From: Polaribacter sp. MED152 | Lineage (GTDB): Bacteria > Bacteroidota > Bacteroidia > Flavobacteriales > Flavobacteriaceae | Direction: 5' to 3' | DNA length: 64,000 nt | NCBI RefSeq assembly: GCF_000152945.2 | Contig: NC_020830.1 | Span: forward strand, 1,498,501-1,562,500 | In this document: piece after piece, positions 10,284 to 18,114 of the stretch | How the letters are laid out: every line of letters begins with the position of its first letter | Position numbering within the stretch: the first letter of the stretch is position 1 | The notes under the pieces: model-generated | The model's input: the letters and a program-made list of their open reading frames with translations, nothing else | What the model was told of the DNA's origin: nothing | Database searches by the model: none | Program-made: the position numbers and the translations under genes

Positions 10284-10317
10284 AAGTCGCTTAATTTTTT
10301 TTAAGCGACTTTTTTTT
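10284..10317 (+). terminator. intrinsic terminator of the cold-shock gene
   Basis: AAGTCGCTTAA (10284-10294) and TTAAGCGACTT (10301-10311) form an 11-bp perfect stem with a T6 loop and a following T run. The next gene, ctaA, begins only 30 bases later and has its own -7 element. Confidence 0.92.
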
Positions 10318-10321
10318 GCCT

Positions 10322-10329
10322 TATTTTTG
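10322..10329 (+). promoter_or_regulatory. -7 promoter element of ctaA
   Basis: TATTTTTG is a perfect match to the Bacteroidota -7 consensus TAnnTTTG, 19 bases before the ATG at 10349 and immediately after the cold-shock terminator. It lies inside the longest possible open frame (from 10316), which argues for the later start. Confidence 0.55.
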
Positions 10330-10348
10330 CATAAATATTTTATTAGGC

Positions 10349-11368
10349 ATGAAAAAAAGGTTTCCACAAATTGTACAAATTGCTATTATTTCTCTGTACC
10401 TTATTTTTCTAGCAGGCTCTATTGTTAGAATGACTGGTTCTGGAATGGGTTGCCCAGATTGGCCTAAATGTTTTGGCTATTATATACCACCAACATCTGA
10501 AGAGCAAATAACTTGGAAACCAAATACCGAGTTTAAAGAAGGCTTTATCATAATAAAAGACGAAGTTTTATTCGTAGCCGAAAAAGACCTTACAACATCT
10601 AATGAATTTGATGCTGATAATTGGTCTGAATACACAAAACATGATTACAACATTTTTAATGTCTATCATACTTGGACAGAGTACATCAATAGACTAGTAT
10701 CAGTATTAGCAGGCTTTGTATTTCTGTTTCTAATTTATGGTTCTACTAAATATTGGAAAGAGAATAAAACCATCACCTTTTTATCTTTTGGTGCCTTTTT
10801 CTTGATGCTATTTGAAGCTTGGCTTGGTAAAACAGTTATAGAAAGCAACTTAACACCTACTATCATTACCATACACATGGTTGTTGGCTTGATAATTATT
10901 GCTCTTCTTTTGAACTTAAAATACATTATTTCAGATCAAAAAACTTATCCTTATAACTCACTATTTAATAAATTACTTATTGTTTCTGTGATATTTTCTT
11001 TGATACAAATTGCAATGGGTACTCAAGTAAGACAATTTATAGACGAGCAAGTAAAACTATTTGGTTTCGAAAATAAGAACCATAGTTTAATGAACCCAAG
11101 TTTTAAATTTTACTTTCATAGATCGTTTACAATTGCAATTGTTTTGGTAAACTTTGGCTTATTTTACATCAATCAAATAAAAAAATTAGGCTACAAATTA
11201 ATTAATTGGATTGTATTTCTAATTTTCCTTGAAGCAATAACAGGTATTTTAATGTATTATGCAGAAATTCCTATTGGTACTCAAGCTATACATTTAATGG
11301 CAGGTGCTTTATTATTTGGGATGCAGTTTTATTTATGGCTACAGAGCAGAAAAACGATTAAGCGTTAG
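10349..11368 (+). CDS. ctaA: heme A synthase (COX15/CtaA family)
   Basis: A membrane enzyme that oxidises the C8 methyl of heme O to make heme A for cytochrome oxidase. I start it at the ATG at 10349 (339 residues) because an upstream in-frame ATG at 10316 lies within the preceding terminator and before a -7 promoter element. The first helix is followed by RMTGSGMGCPDWPKC, the family hallmark. Heme-ligand histidines are seen in NVYHTWTEYINRL, IHMVVGL, FYFHRSF and IHLMAG, spread over about eight membrane helices. A polar insert follows the first helix. Its partner, heme O synthase (cyoE), is at 35723-36625 with other oxidase genes, in a separate operon. Confidence 0.93.
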   Translation: MKKRFPQIVQIAIISLYLIFLAGSIVRMTGSGMGCPDWPKCFGYYIPPTSEEQITWKPNTEFKEGFIIIKDEVLFVAEKDLTTSNEFDADNWSEYTKHDYNIFNVYHTWTEYINRLVSVLAGFVFLFLIYGSTKYWKENKTITFLSFGAFFLMLFEAWLGKTVIESNLTPTIITIHMVVGLIIIALLLNLKYIISDQKTYPYNSLFNKLLIVSVIFSLIQIAMGTQVRQFIDEQVKLFGFENKNHSLMNPSFKFYFHRSFTIAIVLVNFGLFYINQIKKLGYKLINWIVFLIFLEAITGILMYYAEIPIGTQAIHLMAGALLFGMQFYLWLQSRKTIKR

Positions 11369-11382
11369 CAGTTAGCAGTTAG
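11364..11382. repeat. 7-bp tandem repeat (GTTAGCA), 2.7 copies
   Basis: GTTAGCA is repeated at 11364 and 11371 with a partial third copy ending at 11382. The ctaA stop codon TAG lies inside the first unit. A second heptanucleotide repeat of different sequence follows at 11423. Confidence 0.8.
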
Positions 11383-11422
11383 GAGAAAATCATGCAAAAA
11401 ACCCTCTTTTTCGCACCAAAAC

Positions 11423-11446
11423 ACTGAATACTGAATACTGAATACT
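11423..11446. repeat. 7-bp tandem repeat (ACTGAAT), 3.4 copies
   Basis: ACTGAAT is repeated at 11423, 11430 and 11437 with a partial copy to 11446. It runs into the last codons of moaE (stop codon complement at 11445-11447). The period equals that of the neighbouring GTTAGCA repeat. Confidence 0.85.
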
Positions 11447-11867
11447 AAGGATGTGCATTCACCCAAACTTCACCATCAGAAAAGTATTCTTTTTTCCAAA
11501 TAGGCACAGTTTCTTTTAAAGTATCTATTGCAAATTCACAGGCTAAAAACGCTGCTTTTCTATGCTTAGAGGATGCTGTAATAATTACTGGAATTTCTCC
11601 TATTTGCAACATACCTTCTGCATGATGTATAGCGATTTTATGGATTTCAAATTTAGCTAAAGCTGCATCTGCAATTTTCTGCATTTCTTTTACAGCCATG
11701 GGTTTGTATGTAGAAAAATCTAGCTGTTTTACTTCTTTACCTTCTGTATCATTTCTAACAGTTCCAATAAATGCAGTTATTCCTCCACAAATAGCATCTT
11801 CTACAAAAGCATAACATTCTTGTAGATTTAATTTATCTGCAGTAATTTTAATTGAAGTTCTTTGCAT
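11445..11867 (-). CDS. moaE: molybdopterin synthase catalytic subunit
   Basis: A 140-residue MoaE that transfers sulfur from MoaD thiocarboxylate to precursor Z to make molybdopterin. Family features seen are CGGITAFIGTVRN near residue 30, the HHAEGMLQIGE segment, SSKHRKAAF, and the catalytic lysine region KETVPIWKKE near the C-terminus. A perfect -7 element on the minus strand (11875-11882) lies only 8 bases before the start, so the mRNA would have a very short leader. MoaD is encoded 335 bases away on the same strand, separated by a + strand DUF3817 gene. The other moa genes are not in the window. Confidence 0.95.
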   Translation of the reverse strand: MQRTSIKITADKLNLQECYAFVEDAICGGITAFIGTVRNDTEGKEVKQLDFSTYKPMAVKEMQKIADAALAKFEIHKIAIHHAEGMLQIGEIPVIITASSKHRKAAFLACEFAIDTLKETVPIWKKEYFSDGEVWVNAHP

Positions 11868-11874
11868 ACATCAA

Positions 11875-11903
11875 CAAAAATAATAATTCGCAATGTATCT
11901 TTG
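11875..11903. promoter_or_regulatory. back-to-back -7 elements for moaE and the DUF3817 gene
   Basis: On the - strand TATTTTTG (11875-11882) faces moaE; on the + strand TATCTTTG (11896-11903) faces the gene at 11929. Both match TAnnTTTG exactly. They are separated by 13 bases, so the two polymerases must compete for overlapping DNA. Confidence 0.5.
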
Positions 11904-11928
11904 TCATCAAATGAGAAATAGTTAAAAA

Positions 11929-12201
11929 ATGAAAACAGCATTTAGAATAATAAGCTTTTTAGAAGGAGTGTCTTATTTATTGTTACTTTTTGTAGCTACA
12001 CCTATAAAATATTTACAAGGTGATGCTTCTTACGTGAAACTTTTAGGTATGCCTCATGGAATTTTATTTATGCTCTACATTGTGCTAGCTGTTGTAATTC
12101 AGAAACAAATTAATTGGAATACAAAAACTTTAGGCATTGTATTGTTGTGCTCTATAATTCCTTTCGGAACCTTTTATGTAGATAAAAAATATTTGCGATA
12201 A
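11929..12201 (+). CDS. DUF3817 family membrane protein
   Basis: A 90-residue membrane protein with three predicted helices: FRIISFLEGVSYLLLLF, a middle segment starting at MPHGILFMLYIVLAVVI, and a third at LGIVLLCSIIPFGTF. The N-terminal FRxxSFLEGxSYLxLL and central HG are typical of DUF3817, whose function is not known. It has its own -7 element at 11896-11903. Its TAA stop (12199-12201) abuts the complement of the moaD stop codon (12202-12204), so the two convergent genes share no spacer. Confidence 0.85.
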   Translation: MKTAFRIISFLEGVSYLLLLFVATPIKYLQGDASYVKLLGMPHGILFMLYIVLAVVIQKQINWNTKTLGIVLLCSIIPFGTFYVDKKYLR

Positions 12202-12444
12202 TTAACCTCCACTAACAGGTGGAATTACAGCAACAACATCATTAGGTTTTAAAAGAAAATCGTCTGTTGCGTAAGCTTCATTAACGGCTAATGCATAGGT
12301 TTTAATATTCTCTAAAGCTGGATAAACTTCTAGTAAATGCCTTCTAAATTCAGCTATTGAAATTGTTTTATCTAAAGTTAAATCTACTTTATTTTCTGTT
12401 ACTAAATCAGATGAAATTCCAAAAAATAGCACTGTTATATTCAT
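12202..12444 (-). CDS. moaD: molybdopterin synthase sulfur carrier subunit
   Basis: An 80-residue ubiquitin-fold protein ending in PPVSGG; the terminal Gly-Gly is adenylated and thiocarboxylated to donate sulfur in molybdopterin synthesis. Length and C-terminus are those of MoaD. It starts 12 bases after the stop codon of the DUF5686 gene and is probably read through from it. Its partner gene moaE lies beyond the DUF3817 gene on the same strand. Confidence 0.92.
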   Translation of the reverse strand: MNITVLFFGISSDLVTENKVDLTLDKTISIAEFRRHLLEVYPALENIKTYALAVNEAYATDDFLLKPNDVVAVIPPVSGG

Positions 12445-12456
12445 GCAGTAAAGATA

Positions 12457-14922
12457 TTAAAACAAACTAATTCTAAAGACCAAACCACTTTCTTTTACAT
12501 CTCCATATTGGGCATTTACATAGGCTACTCTTAAAAATCTGTATTTACCAAAACCTAAATTATCTAAACCTACTGAGTATTCTGTGTACGGTTTTTTATC
12601 TGCCATAAATAAAGCTTTACCTCCAGCAACCAAATGAAAATTAAGTTTATTAAACAACGGAATTTTACCCAAAACAGAACCTTTAAAATTATGTTCTACA
12701 TGCATTTCTGCATATTTATCATTGGTATAATATTGGTAATAATCTAGTAAATTAAAACTGTTTAACTCTCTATCTATAGGAAAAATCAATTGATTTCCAT
12801 TCGCCTGTAAATTATCCATAAAGGCTATATCTTTTGGTTTTACAAAAGCAGCTGCTCTTAAATTATAGGCAAACTTACCAAAGTTACCAGCATTAATATT
12901 TTGTCTAACATTTGCTATAAATAAATCTGAATTTAAAGCATCATTATCTGCGCCAAAACGCTTAATATAATTTAATGATACTGTTGGGTATTTATTATTA
13001 CCCTGATTTACTTTACGATCTGGGTAGCTCAAATATTTCTGACCGAAAACAAAAGTTGTTCCTAAGTTTAAAGTAGCAATATTATGCTCTGTAAATGCTG
13101 GGTTTACAAAATCTGTCGGGTCTAAAGGATTGTTAGAAGTATATCCATTTGTTCCTGGCTTTGCAAAAGAATAATCTGTAGTATTAAACAACGGAGTTCT
13201 TTTGGCATATTCTAAAGATCCCGAAAAATACAAACCATTTTTCACTTCTTCAGAGTACTGAACTTTAGCAAAAGTTTTCTCGTATATTTTCATATAATTT
13301 TGCCTGTAAAACAAAGAAGCTATTGTATTGTTTAATCTAAAAATAGGGTTTCTACCATTAAATTGCGGAGTAACAATTCCTCCAGTAATAGAAAGTCTTG
13401 GTCTTGATAGGTTATTCCATTTTTTGGTAAATGAAAATGTAGGTCTTAATTTTTGATCTGAAAAACCATAATTTAAATTGGCTGAAGCATTCCACCATTT
13501 GCCTTGCTCATTAATTTGCTCAAAATAACTTACACCAGCAGAAGTATAAACCCCCTGAACTGTATTAAAACCTGTTCTAAGCAAAGGACCATTGAAAGAA
13601 AAAGTTCGATTTTTATAAGAGTTTCTGTACGAATAACCTAATAAAGGATCTGACCAATTGAACTTATTACCTTTAGCATCAATAGAATCTAAATACTTTT
13701 TAGACTTTCGAATAACTTTAATACTGTCTTTAATTTTATAATCCTTAACCTCTTCTTGCGTTAAAGAAACTGGTCTTAATTCATTCCAAAAAACGCTATC
13801 TTTTTTAGTTGCATTTTCTTCAAATGAAAGCACTTCATTTGTAAAAGTATCTTCTGTAAAATTAGGATTAAAATCATAGTCTGAATACACGTAAGAAAAC
13901 TTTCCTCTAGGTTTAAATCCGAAAATGGAAATATCAAAATCTATAGATTGACTAATTAACACCCATGCATCTATTTTTTCTGAATAAGCATACCCTTGTT
14001 TTAAACCTAAAGAATTTACAAACGGTAAATTCACTTGTACACCAGAAGTAACCAAATCACAACCATAAATTGCCCAGTCATTCTCCACAATATAAATAGA
14101 TCCTTCAAAAACACGATCGTTATTTCTTCTCGGAATTAATTTAATTTTATTGATTAAAATTCCGTTTGCATCATAAAAAGTACCTTCTAATTTGTATTTG
14201 TAATAACTAAATGCATTTGAAGAAATAGGTGACACCAAATCATTAAAAACCTCAATACTATTGTCATACAAATTAATATTCGAATCTTCTGCCCTATTAA
14301 AACTTACTCCATTATCTTCTCCAGAAACTTTGCTTGCTACAATTTTTTCTTTAAATTTTTTCGGTTTCTTCTGAAACGAAATTTTAGAAAATGTTTCCGA
14401 TAAATAAATAATACCACTCCTTGTAGAATCTAAACCACCCCCAAAATCTCCTGTACTTTGTCCGAAAAATTTTTCTGGAGCATCTTTAATTCTGGTTAAT
14501 CCTCTTGAATAAAATTGCGCAGTATAATTGGCATACTTATCAGTATTTTTACTTTTGGCTGCAATTGCATTTCGTATAATAACATTAGCAGGATTTTCAT
14601 CTGTAGAAATCGAAATCTCACTTAATTGCACACTTTCTTCTTCTAAAGAAACATCTAGAGTGTAAGGAAATTCAGTAACAACTATATTTTTTTTAAGAGT
14701 TTTGTATCCTAAAAATTGAAAAACGATAGTGTGCTTTCCTTTAGACGTTATGTCTAAAATATAAACCCCATTATCATTAGAAGTTGTACCATTTACAGTT
14801 TTATCTAAATAAATACTAACAAAAGAAAGTGGCTCTCCTCTAGTATCTGTAACAACACCTTTTACCTGTGCAAATTGAATGGATGATACACACAAAAAGA
14901 TTAAAAACGTAATTTTTTTCAT
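12457..14922 (-). CDS. DUF5686/carboxypeptidase-like regulatory domain outer-membrane protein
   Basis: A Bacteroidota outer-membrane protein of 821 residues from the ATG at 14922. A longer frame begins at 14952, but a perfect -7 element (14946-14953, minus) covers that codon. Residues 1-19 are a signal peptide (MKKITFLIFLCVSSIQFAQ). Then comes a carboxypeptidase-regulatory-like Ig fold (VKGVVTDTRGEPLSFVSIYL ... FLGYKTLKK) of the kind placed before TonB-dependent barrels. The remainder is the DUF5686 region with many alternating aromatic strands and a Phe-ending C-terminus (VFRISLF), which suggests a beta-barrel. No TonB plug is evident. Function is unknown. moaD follows after 12 bases. Confidence 0.88.
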   Translation of the reverse strand: MKKITFLIFLCVSSIQFAQVKGVVTDTRGEPLSFVSIYLDKTVNGTTSNDNGVYILDITSKGKHTIVFQFLGYKTLKKNIVVTEFPYTLDVSLEEESVQLSEISISTDENPANVIIRNAIAAKSKNTDKYANYTAQFYSRGLTRIKDAPEKFFGQSTGDFGGGLDSTRSGIIYLSETFSKISFQKKPKKFKEKIVASKVSGEDNGVSFNRAEDSNINLYDNSIEVFNDLVSPISSNAFSYYKYKLEGTFYDANGILINKIKLIPRRNNDRVFEGSIYIVENDWAIYGCDLVTSGVQVNLPFVNSLGLKQGYAYSEKIDAWVLISQSIDFDISIFGFKPRGKFSYVYSDYDFNPNFTEDTFTNEVLSFEENATKKDSVFWNELRPVSLTQEEVKDYKIKDSIKVIRKSKKYLDSIDAKGNKFNWSDPLLGYSYRNSYKNRTFSFNGPLLRTGFNTVQGVYTSAGVSYFEQINEQGKWWNASANLNYGFSDQKLRPTFSFTKKWNNLSRPRLSITGGIVTPQFNGRNPIFRLNNTIASLFYRQNYMKIYEKTFAKVQYSEEVKNGLYFSGSLEYAKRTPLFNTTDYSFAKPGTNGYTSNNPLDPTDFVNPAFTEHNIATLNLGTTFVFGQKYLSYPDRKVNQGNNKYPTVSLNYIKRFGADNDALNSDLFIANVRQNINAGNFGKFAYNLRAAAFVKPKDIAFMDNLQANGNQLIFPIDRELNSFNLLDYYQYYTNDKYAEMHVEHNFKGSVLGKIPLFNKLNFHLVAGGKALFMADKKPYTEYSVGLDNLGFGKYRFLRVAYVNAQYGDVKESGLVFRISLF

Positions 14923-14945
14923 GGGTTGGTTTTGTTGTATAGACG

Positions 14946-14953
14946 CAAACATA
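14946..14953 (-). promoter_or_regulatory. -7 promoter element of the DUF5686-moaD unit
   Basis: On the minus strand TATGTTTG matches TAnnTTTG exactly, 23 bases before the ATG at 14922. The 250 bases from here to the maeB promoter are AT-rich and hold no other recognisable feature. Confidence 0.5.
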
Positions 14954-15189
14954 TAGTTTCTGTTACAGGAAAGTCTTTAAAAATTGTTAAACATATCACT
15001 TCTAACTTGCTTTAATTGTTAATTATTTTAAAATTTAAGCAATTAATTTTAAAAATTTATACACTTAATTACTATTTGGAATATAACTTTTAAACGAGCC
15101 TTAATTTTAATTGTTAACCCATCATTTAGAAAGAGTTTTAATAACGTAAAAGAATAGAAAACATTTTATTACTCTTACATTGAAAAGTA

Positions 15190-15197
15190 TATATTTG
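15190..15197 (+). promoter_or_regulatory. -7 promoter element of maeB
   Basis: TATATTTG matches TAnnTTTG exactly, 28 bases before the maeB ATG. A convincing -33 TTTG is not seen at the usual spacing. Confidence 0.5.
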
Positions 15198-15225
15198 TAG
15201 GTCTAAACAAAGGAAACAAGTATTT

Positions 15226-17499
15226 ATGAGTAATTCAAGAAAAAGACACGAAGCATTACTTTATCATGCCAAACCAAAGCCTGGTAAAATTGCAGTTGTA
15301 CCCACAAAGAAATACGCAACTCAACATGATTTAGCACTAGCCTACTCACCAGGAGTTGCAGAGCCTTGTTTAGAAATTGCCAAAGACAAAAACAACATTT
15401 ACAAATACACTTCTAAAGGTAATTTGGTAGCAGTAATTTCTAATGGAACTGCTGTTTTAGGTTTGGGTGATATTGGGCCTGAAGCCTCAAAACCTGTTAT
15501 GGAAGGTAAAGGTTTGTTATTTAAAATATTTGCAGACATTGATGTTTTTGATATTGAAGTTGATGCTACAGATGTCGATAAATTTATAGAAACTGTAAAA
15601 GCAATAGCACCAACTTTTGGTGGTATTAATTTAGAAGATATAAAAGCACCAGAAGCGTTTGAAATTGAAACGCGTTTAAAAGAGGAGTTAGATATTCCTG
15701 TAATGCATGATGATCAGCATGGAACTGCAATAATTTCTGCTGCAGCATTAAAAAATGCGATAGAAATTACTGGTAAAGATATTTCTAAACTAAAAATAAT
15801 AGTAAATGGTGCAGGTGCTGCTGCCATTTCATGCACACGACTGTATTTAAAGCTTGGTGCAGTTAGAGAAAATATTATCATGTGTGATAGTAAAGGGGTT
15901 ATTAGAAAAGATAGAGACAACTTAACTACACAAAAAGCAGAATTTGCAACAGACCAAGATGTAAACACCTTAGAAGAGGCAATGCAAAATGCCGATGTTT
16001 TTATAGGGCTTTCTATGGGAAATATAGTTACCCCAGAAATGTTGCTTTCTATGGCAAAAAATCCTATTGTTTTTGCAATGGCAAATCCTGTACCAGAAAT
16101 TGAGTACGATTTAGCTATAGCTACAAGAGAGGATATTATTATGGCTACAGGAAGATCAGATCATCCTAATCAAGTAAATAATGTATTAGGTTTCCCTTTT
16201 ATTTTTAGAGGAGCATTAGATGTTAGAGCTACTAAAATTAATGAAGCTATGAAATTAGCTGCTGTGCATGCTTTAGCTGATTTAGCCAAAAAATCTGTAC
16301 CAGAACAAGTAAACATTGTTTATGATGAAGTAAGCTTAAACTTTGGTAAAGAATATATTATTCCAAAACCTTTTGATCCTCGATTAATTTACGAAATTCC
16401 ACCAGCAGTTGCCAAAGCTGCAATGGAATCTGGAGTAGCCTTAGAACCAATTTCTGATTGGGACGCTTATAGAGAGGAATTGATGGAGCGTTCTGGTTCT
16501 GGAAGTAAAGAAATTAGACAAATTCACAACAGAGCTAAAAGAAATAAAAAACGTATTGTTTTTGCAGAAGCAGATCATTTAGACGTTTTAAAAGCTGCGC
16601 AAAGAGTACAAGAAGAAAAACTAGGACTACCAATTCTTTTAGGAAGAAAAGAGGTAATTTTAGAATTGAAAGAAGAAATTGGTTTTACTGAAGATGTACC
16701 AATTTTTGATCCAAAAACAGACGAGGAAAAAGAAAGAAGAGATCGTTTTGGAATTGCTTATTGGGAGTCTAGACAGCGTAAAGGAAGAACATTAACAGAA
16801 GCAAAAAAATTAATGCGAGAGCGTAATTATTTTGCAGCAATGATGGTAAATGTTGGTGAGGCTGATGCTTTAATCACAGGTTATTCAAGACCTTACCCAA
16901 CTGTTATTAGACCAATTTTAGAGTCAATACAAAAAGATAGTGGTATTTCTAAAGTGGCTGCTTGTAACTTAATGCTTACAAAGCAAGGCCCAATGTTTTT
17001 GGCAGATACTACCATAAATCTGAATCCGACTGCTAAAGATTTGGTTAAAATTTCGCAAATGACATCTAACTTGGTTAAAATGTTTGGTATGAAACCAAAT
17101 GTGGCCATGTTGTCTTTTTCAAACTTTGGTTCTACTAAAAATGAATCTTCTCAAAAAATTAGAGAAGCTGTTTCTTATATTCATCGTAATTTTCCGAATG
17201 CAGTTGTAGATGGAGAAATTCAAGCAGATTTTGCATTGAATCCAGAAATGTTAGCCAAAGAGTTTCCTTTCTCTAAATTGAATGGTAAAAAAGTGAATGT
17301 ACTTATATTTCCAAATTTAGAATCTGCAAACATTACCTACAAATTATTAAAAGAAATGCAAGGTGCAGAATCTATTGGACCTGTAATTTTAGGGCTAAGT
17401 AAAGCTGTGCATATTGTGCAATTAGGGGCAAGTGTAGATGAGATGGTTAATATGGCTGCTTTAGCTTGTGTTGATGCTCAGCAAAGAGAGAAAAAATAA
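15226..17499 (+). CDS. maeB: malic enzyme with C-terminal phosphotransacetylase-like domain
   Basis: A 757-residue MaeB-type enzyme that decarboxylates malate to pyruvate, most likely with NADP. The malic N-terminal domain covers about residues 15-150 and contains YSPGVAEPC. VMHDDQHGTAI is the metal and substrate signature, and IIVNGAGAAAISC starts the Rossmann nucleotide site. From about residue 430 to the end is a phosphate acetyl/butyryl-transferase-like domain (KRIVFAEADHLDVLKA ... VILGLSKAVHIVQLGASV), which in this subfamily is regulatory (acetyl-CoA sensing) rather than catalytic. It is the first gene of a + strand series; ruvA follows 29 bases later. Confidence 0.96.
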   Translation: MSNSRKRHEALLYHAKPKPGKIAVVPTKKYATQHDLALAYSPGVAEPCLEIAKDKNNIYKYTSKGNLVAVISNGTAVLGLGDIGPEASKPVMEGKGLLFKIFADIDVFDIEVDATDVDKFIETVKAIAPTFGGINLEDIKAPEAFEIETRLKEELDIPVMHDDQHGTAIISAAALKNAIEITGKDISKLKIIVNGAGAAAISCTRLYLKLGAVRENIIMCDSKGVIRKDRDNLTTQKAEFATDQDVNTLEEAMQNADVFIGLSMGNIVTPEMLLSMAKNPIVFAMANPVPEIEYDLAIATREDIIMATGRSDHPNQVNNVLGFPFIFRGALDVRATKINEAMKLAAVHALADLAKKSVPEQVNIVYDEVSLNFGKEYIIPKPFDPRLIYEIPPAVAKAAMESGVALEPISDWDAYREELMERSGSGSKEIRQIHNRAKRNKKRIVFAEADHLDVLKAAQRVQEEKLGLPILLGRKEVILELKEEIGFTEDVPIFDPKTDEEKERRDRFGIAYWESRQRKGRTLTEAKKLMRERNYFAAMMVNVGEADALITGYSRPYPTVIRPILESIQKDSGISKVAACNLMLTKQGPMFLADTTINLNPTAKDLVKISQMTSNLVKMFGMKPNVAMLSFSNFGSTKNESSQKIREAVSYIHRNFPNAVVDGEIQADFALNPEMLAKEFPFSKLNGKKVNVLIFPNLESANITYKLLKEMQGAESIGPVILGLSKAVHIVQLGASVDEMVNMAALACVDAQQREKK

Positions 17500-17528
17500 A
17501 AACAGTACATTAGAGCCAAGAAATAGCC

Positions 17529-18110
17529 ATGATTACACAAGTTAGAGGAAGATTAGTTGAAAAAAGTCCAACAGAAGTTGTAATAGACTGCAATGGAGTT
17601 GGGTATTTATTGCACATTTCTTTAAATACATTTTCGGGTTTACCTGAAGATGAAAATGTAGTTTTATACACCCATTTATCTATTAGAGATGATGCTCATA
17701 CCTTGTTTGGTTTTATCAACAAAACAGAGAGAGAAGTTTTTAAATTATTAATATCTGTTTCTGGAGTTGGGCCAAGCATTGCAAGAACCATGTGTTCTTC
17801 TATGACCTCAGACGAAATACAGCAAGCAATTGCATCAGAAAATGTGGCAGTAATTCAGTCTGTAAAAGGCATAGGAGCTAAAACTGCACAAAGAGTAATT
17901 GTAGATCTAAAAGATAAGATTTTAAAAACCTTTAATATTGATGAAGTTTCTGTTTCTGCAAGCAATACAAACAAAGATGAAGCGTTATCTGCTTTAGAAG
18001 TTTTAGGTTTTAATAGAAAACAATCTGACAAAGTTGTAAATACAGTTCTAAAAGCAAACCCTGATGCTTCTGTAGAAAACATTATAAAACTCGCTTTAAA
18101 AAATTTATAA
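17529..18110 (+). CDS. ruvA: Holliday junction branch migration protein RuvA
   Basis: A 193-residue RuvA that binds four-way junctions as a tetramer and loads RuvB helicase. Domain I starts MITQVRGRLVEKSPTEVVIDCNG-like. The two helix-hairpin-helix motifs appear as LLISVSGVGPSIARTM and IQSVKGIGAKTAQRV. The C-terminal RuvB-binding domain is the last 45 residues (ALSALEVLGFNRKQSDKVV). ruvB and ruvC are not nearby. The next gene, sprA, begins four bases past the stop codon. Confidence 0.97.
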   Translation: MITQVRGRLVEKSPTEVVIDCNGVGYLLHISLNTFSGLPEDENVVLYTHLSIRDDAHTLFGFINKTEREVFKLLISVSGVGPSIARTMCSSMTSDEIQQAIASENVAVIQSVKGIGAKTAQRVIVDLKDKILKTFNIDEVSVSASNTNKDEALSALEVLGFNRKQSDKVVNTVLKANPDASVENIIKLALKNL

Positions 18111-18114
18111 TCAA

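Noticed and set aside
11364..11446. CRISPR array or IS end
   Set aside because: The repeats are only 7 bases, in tandem without spacers, and no transposase or cas gene is near.
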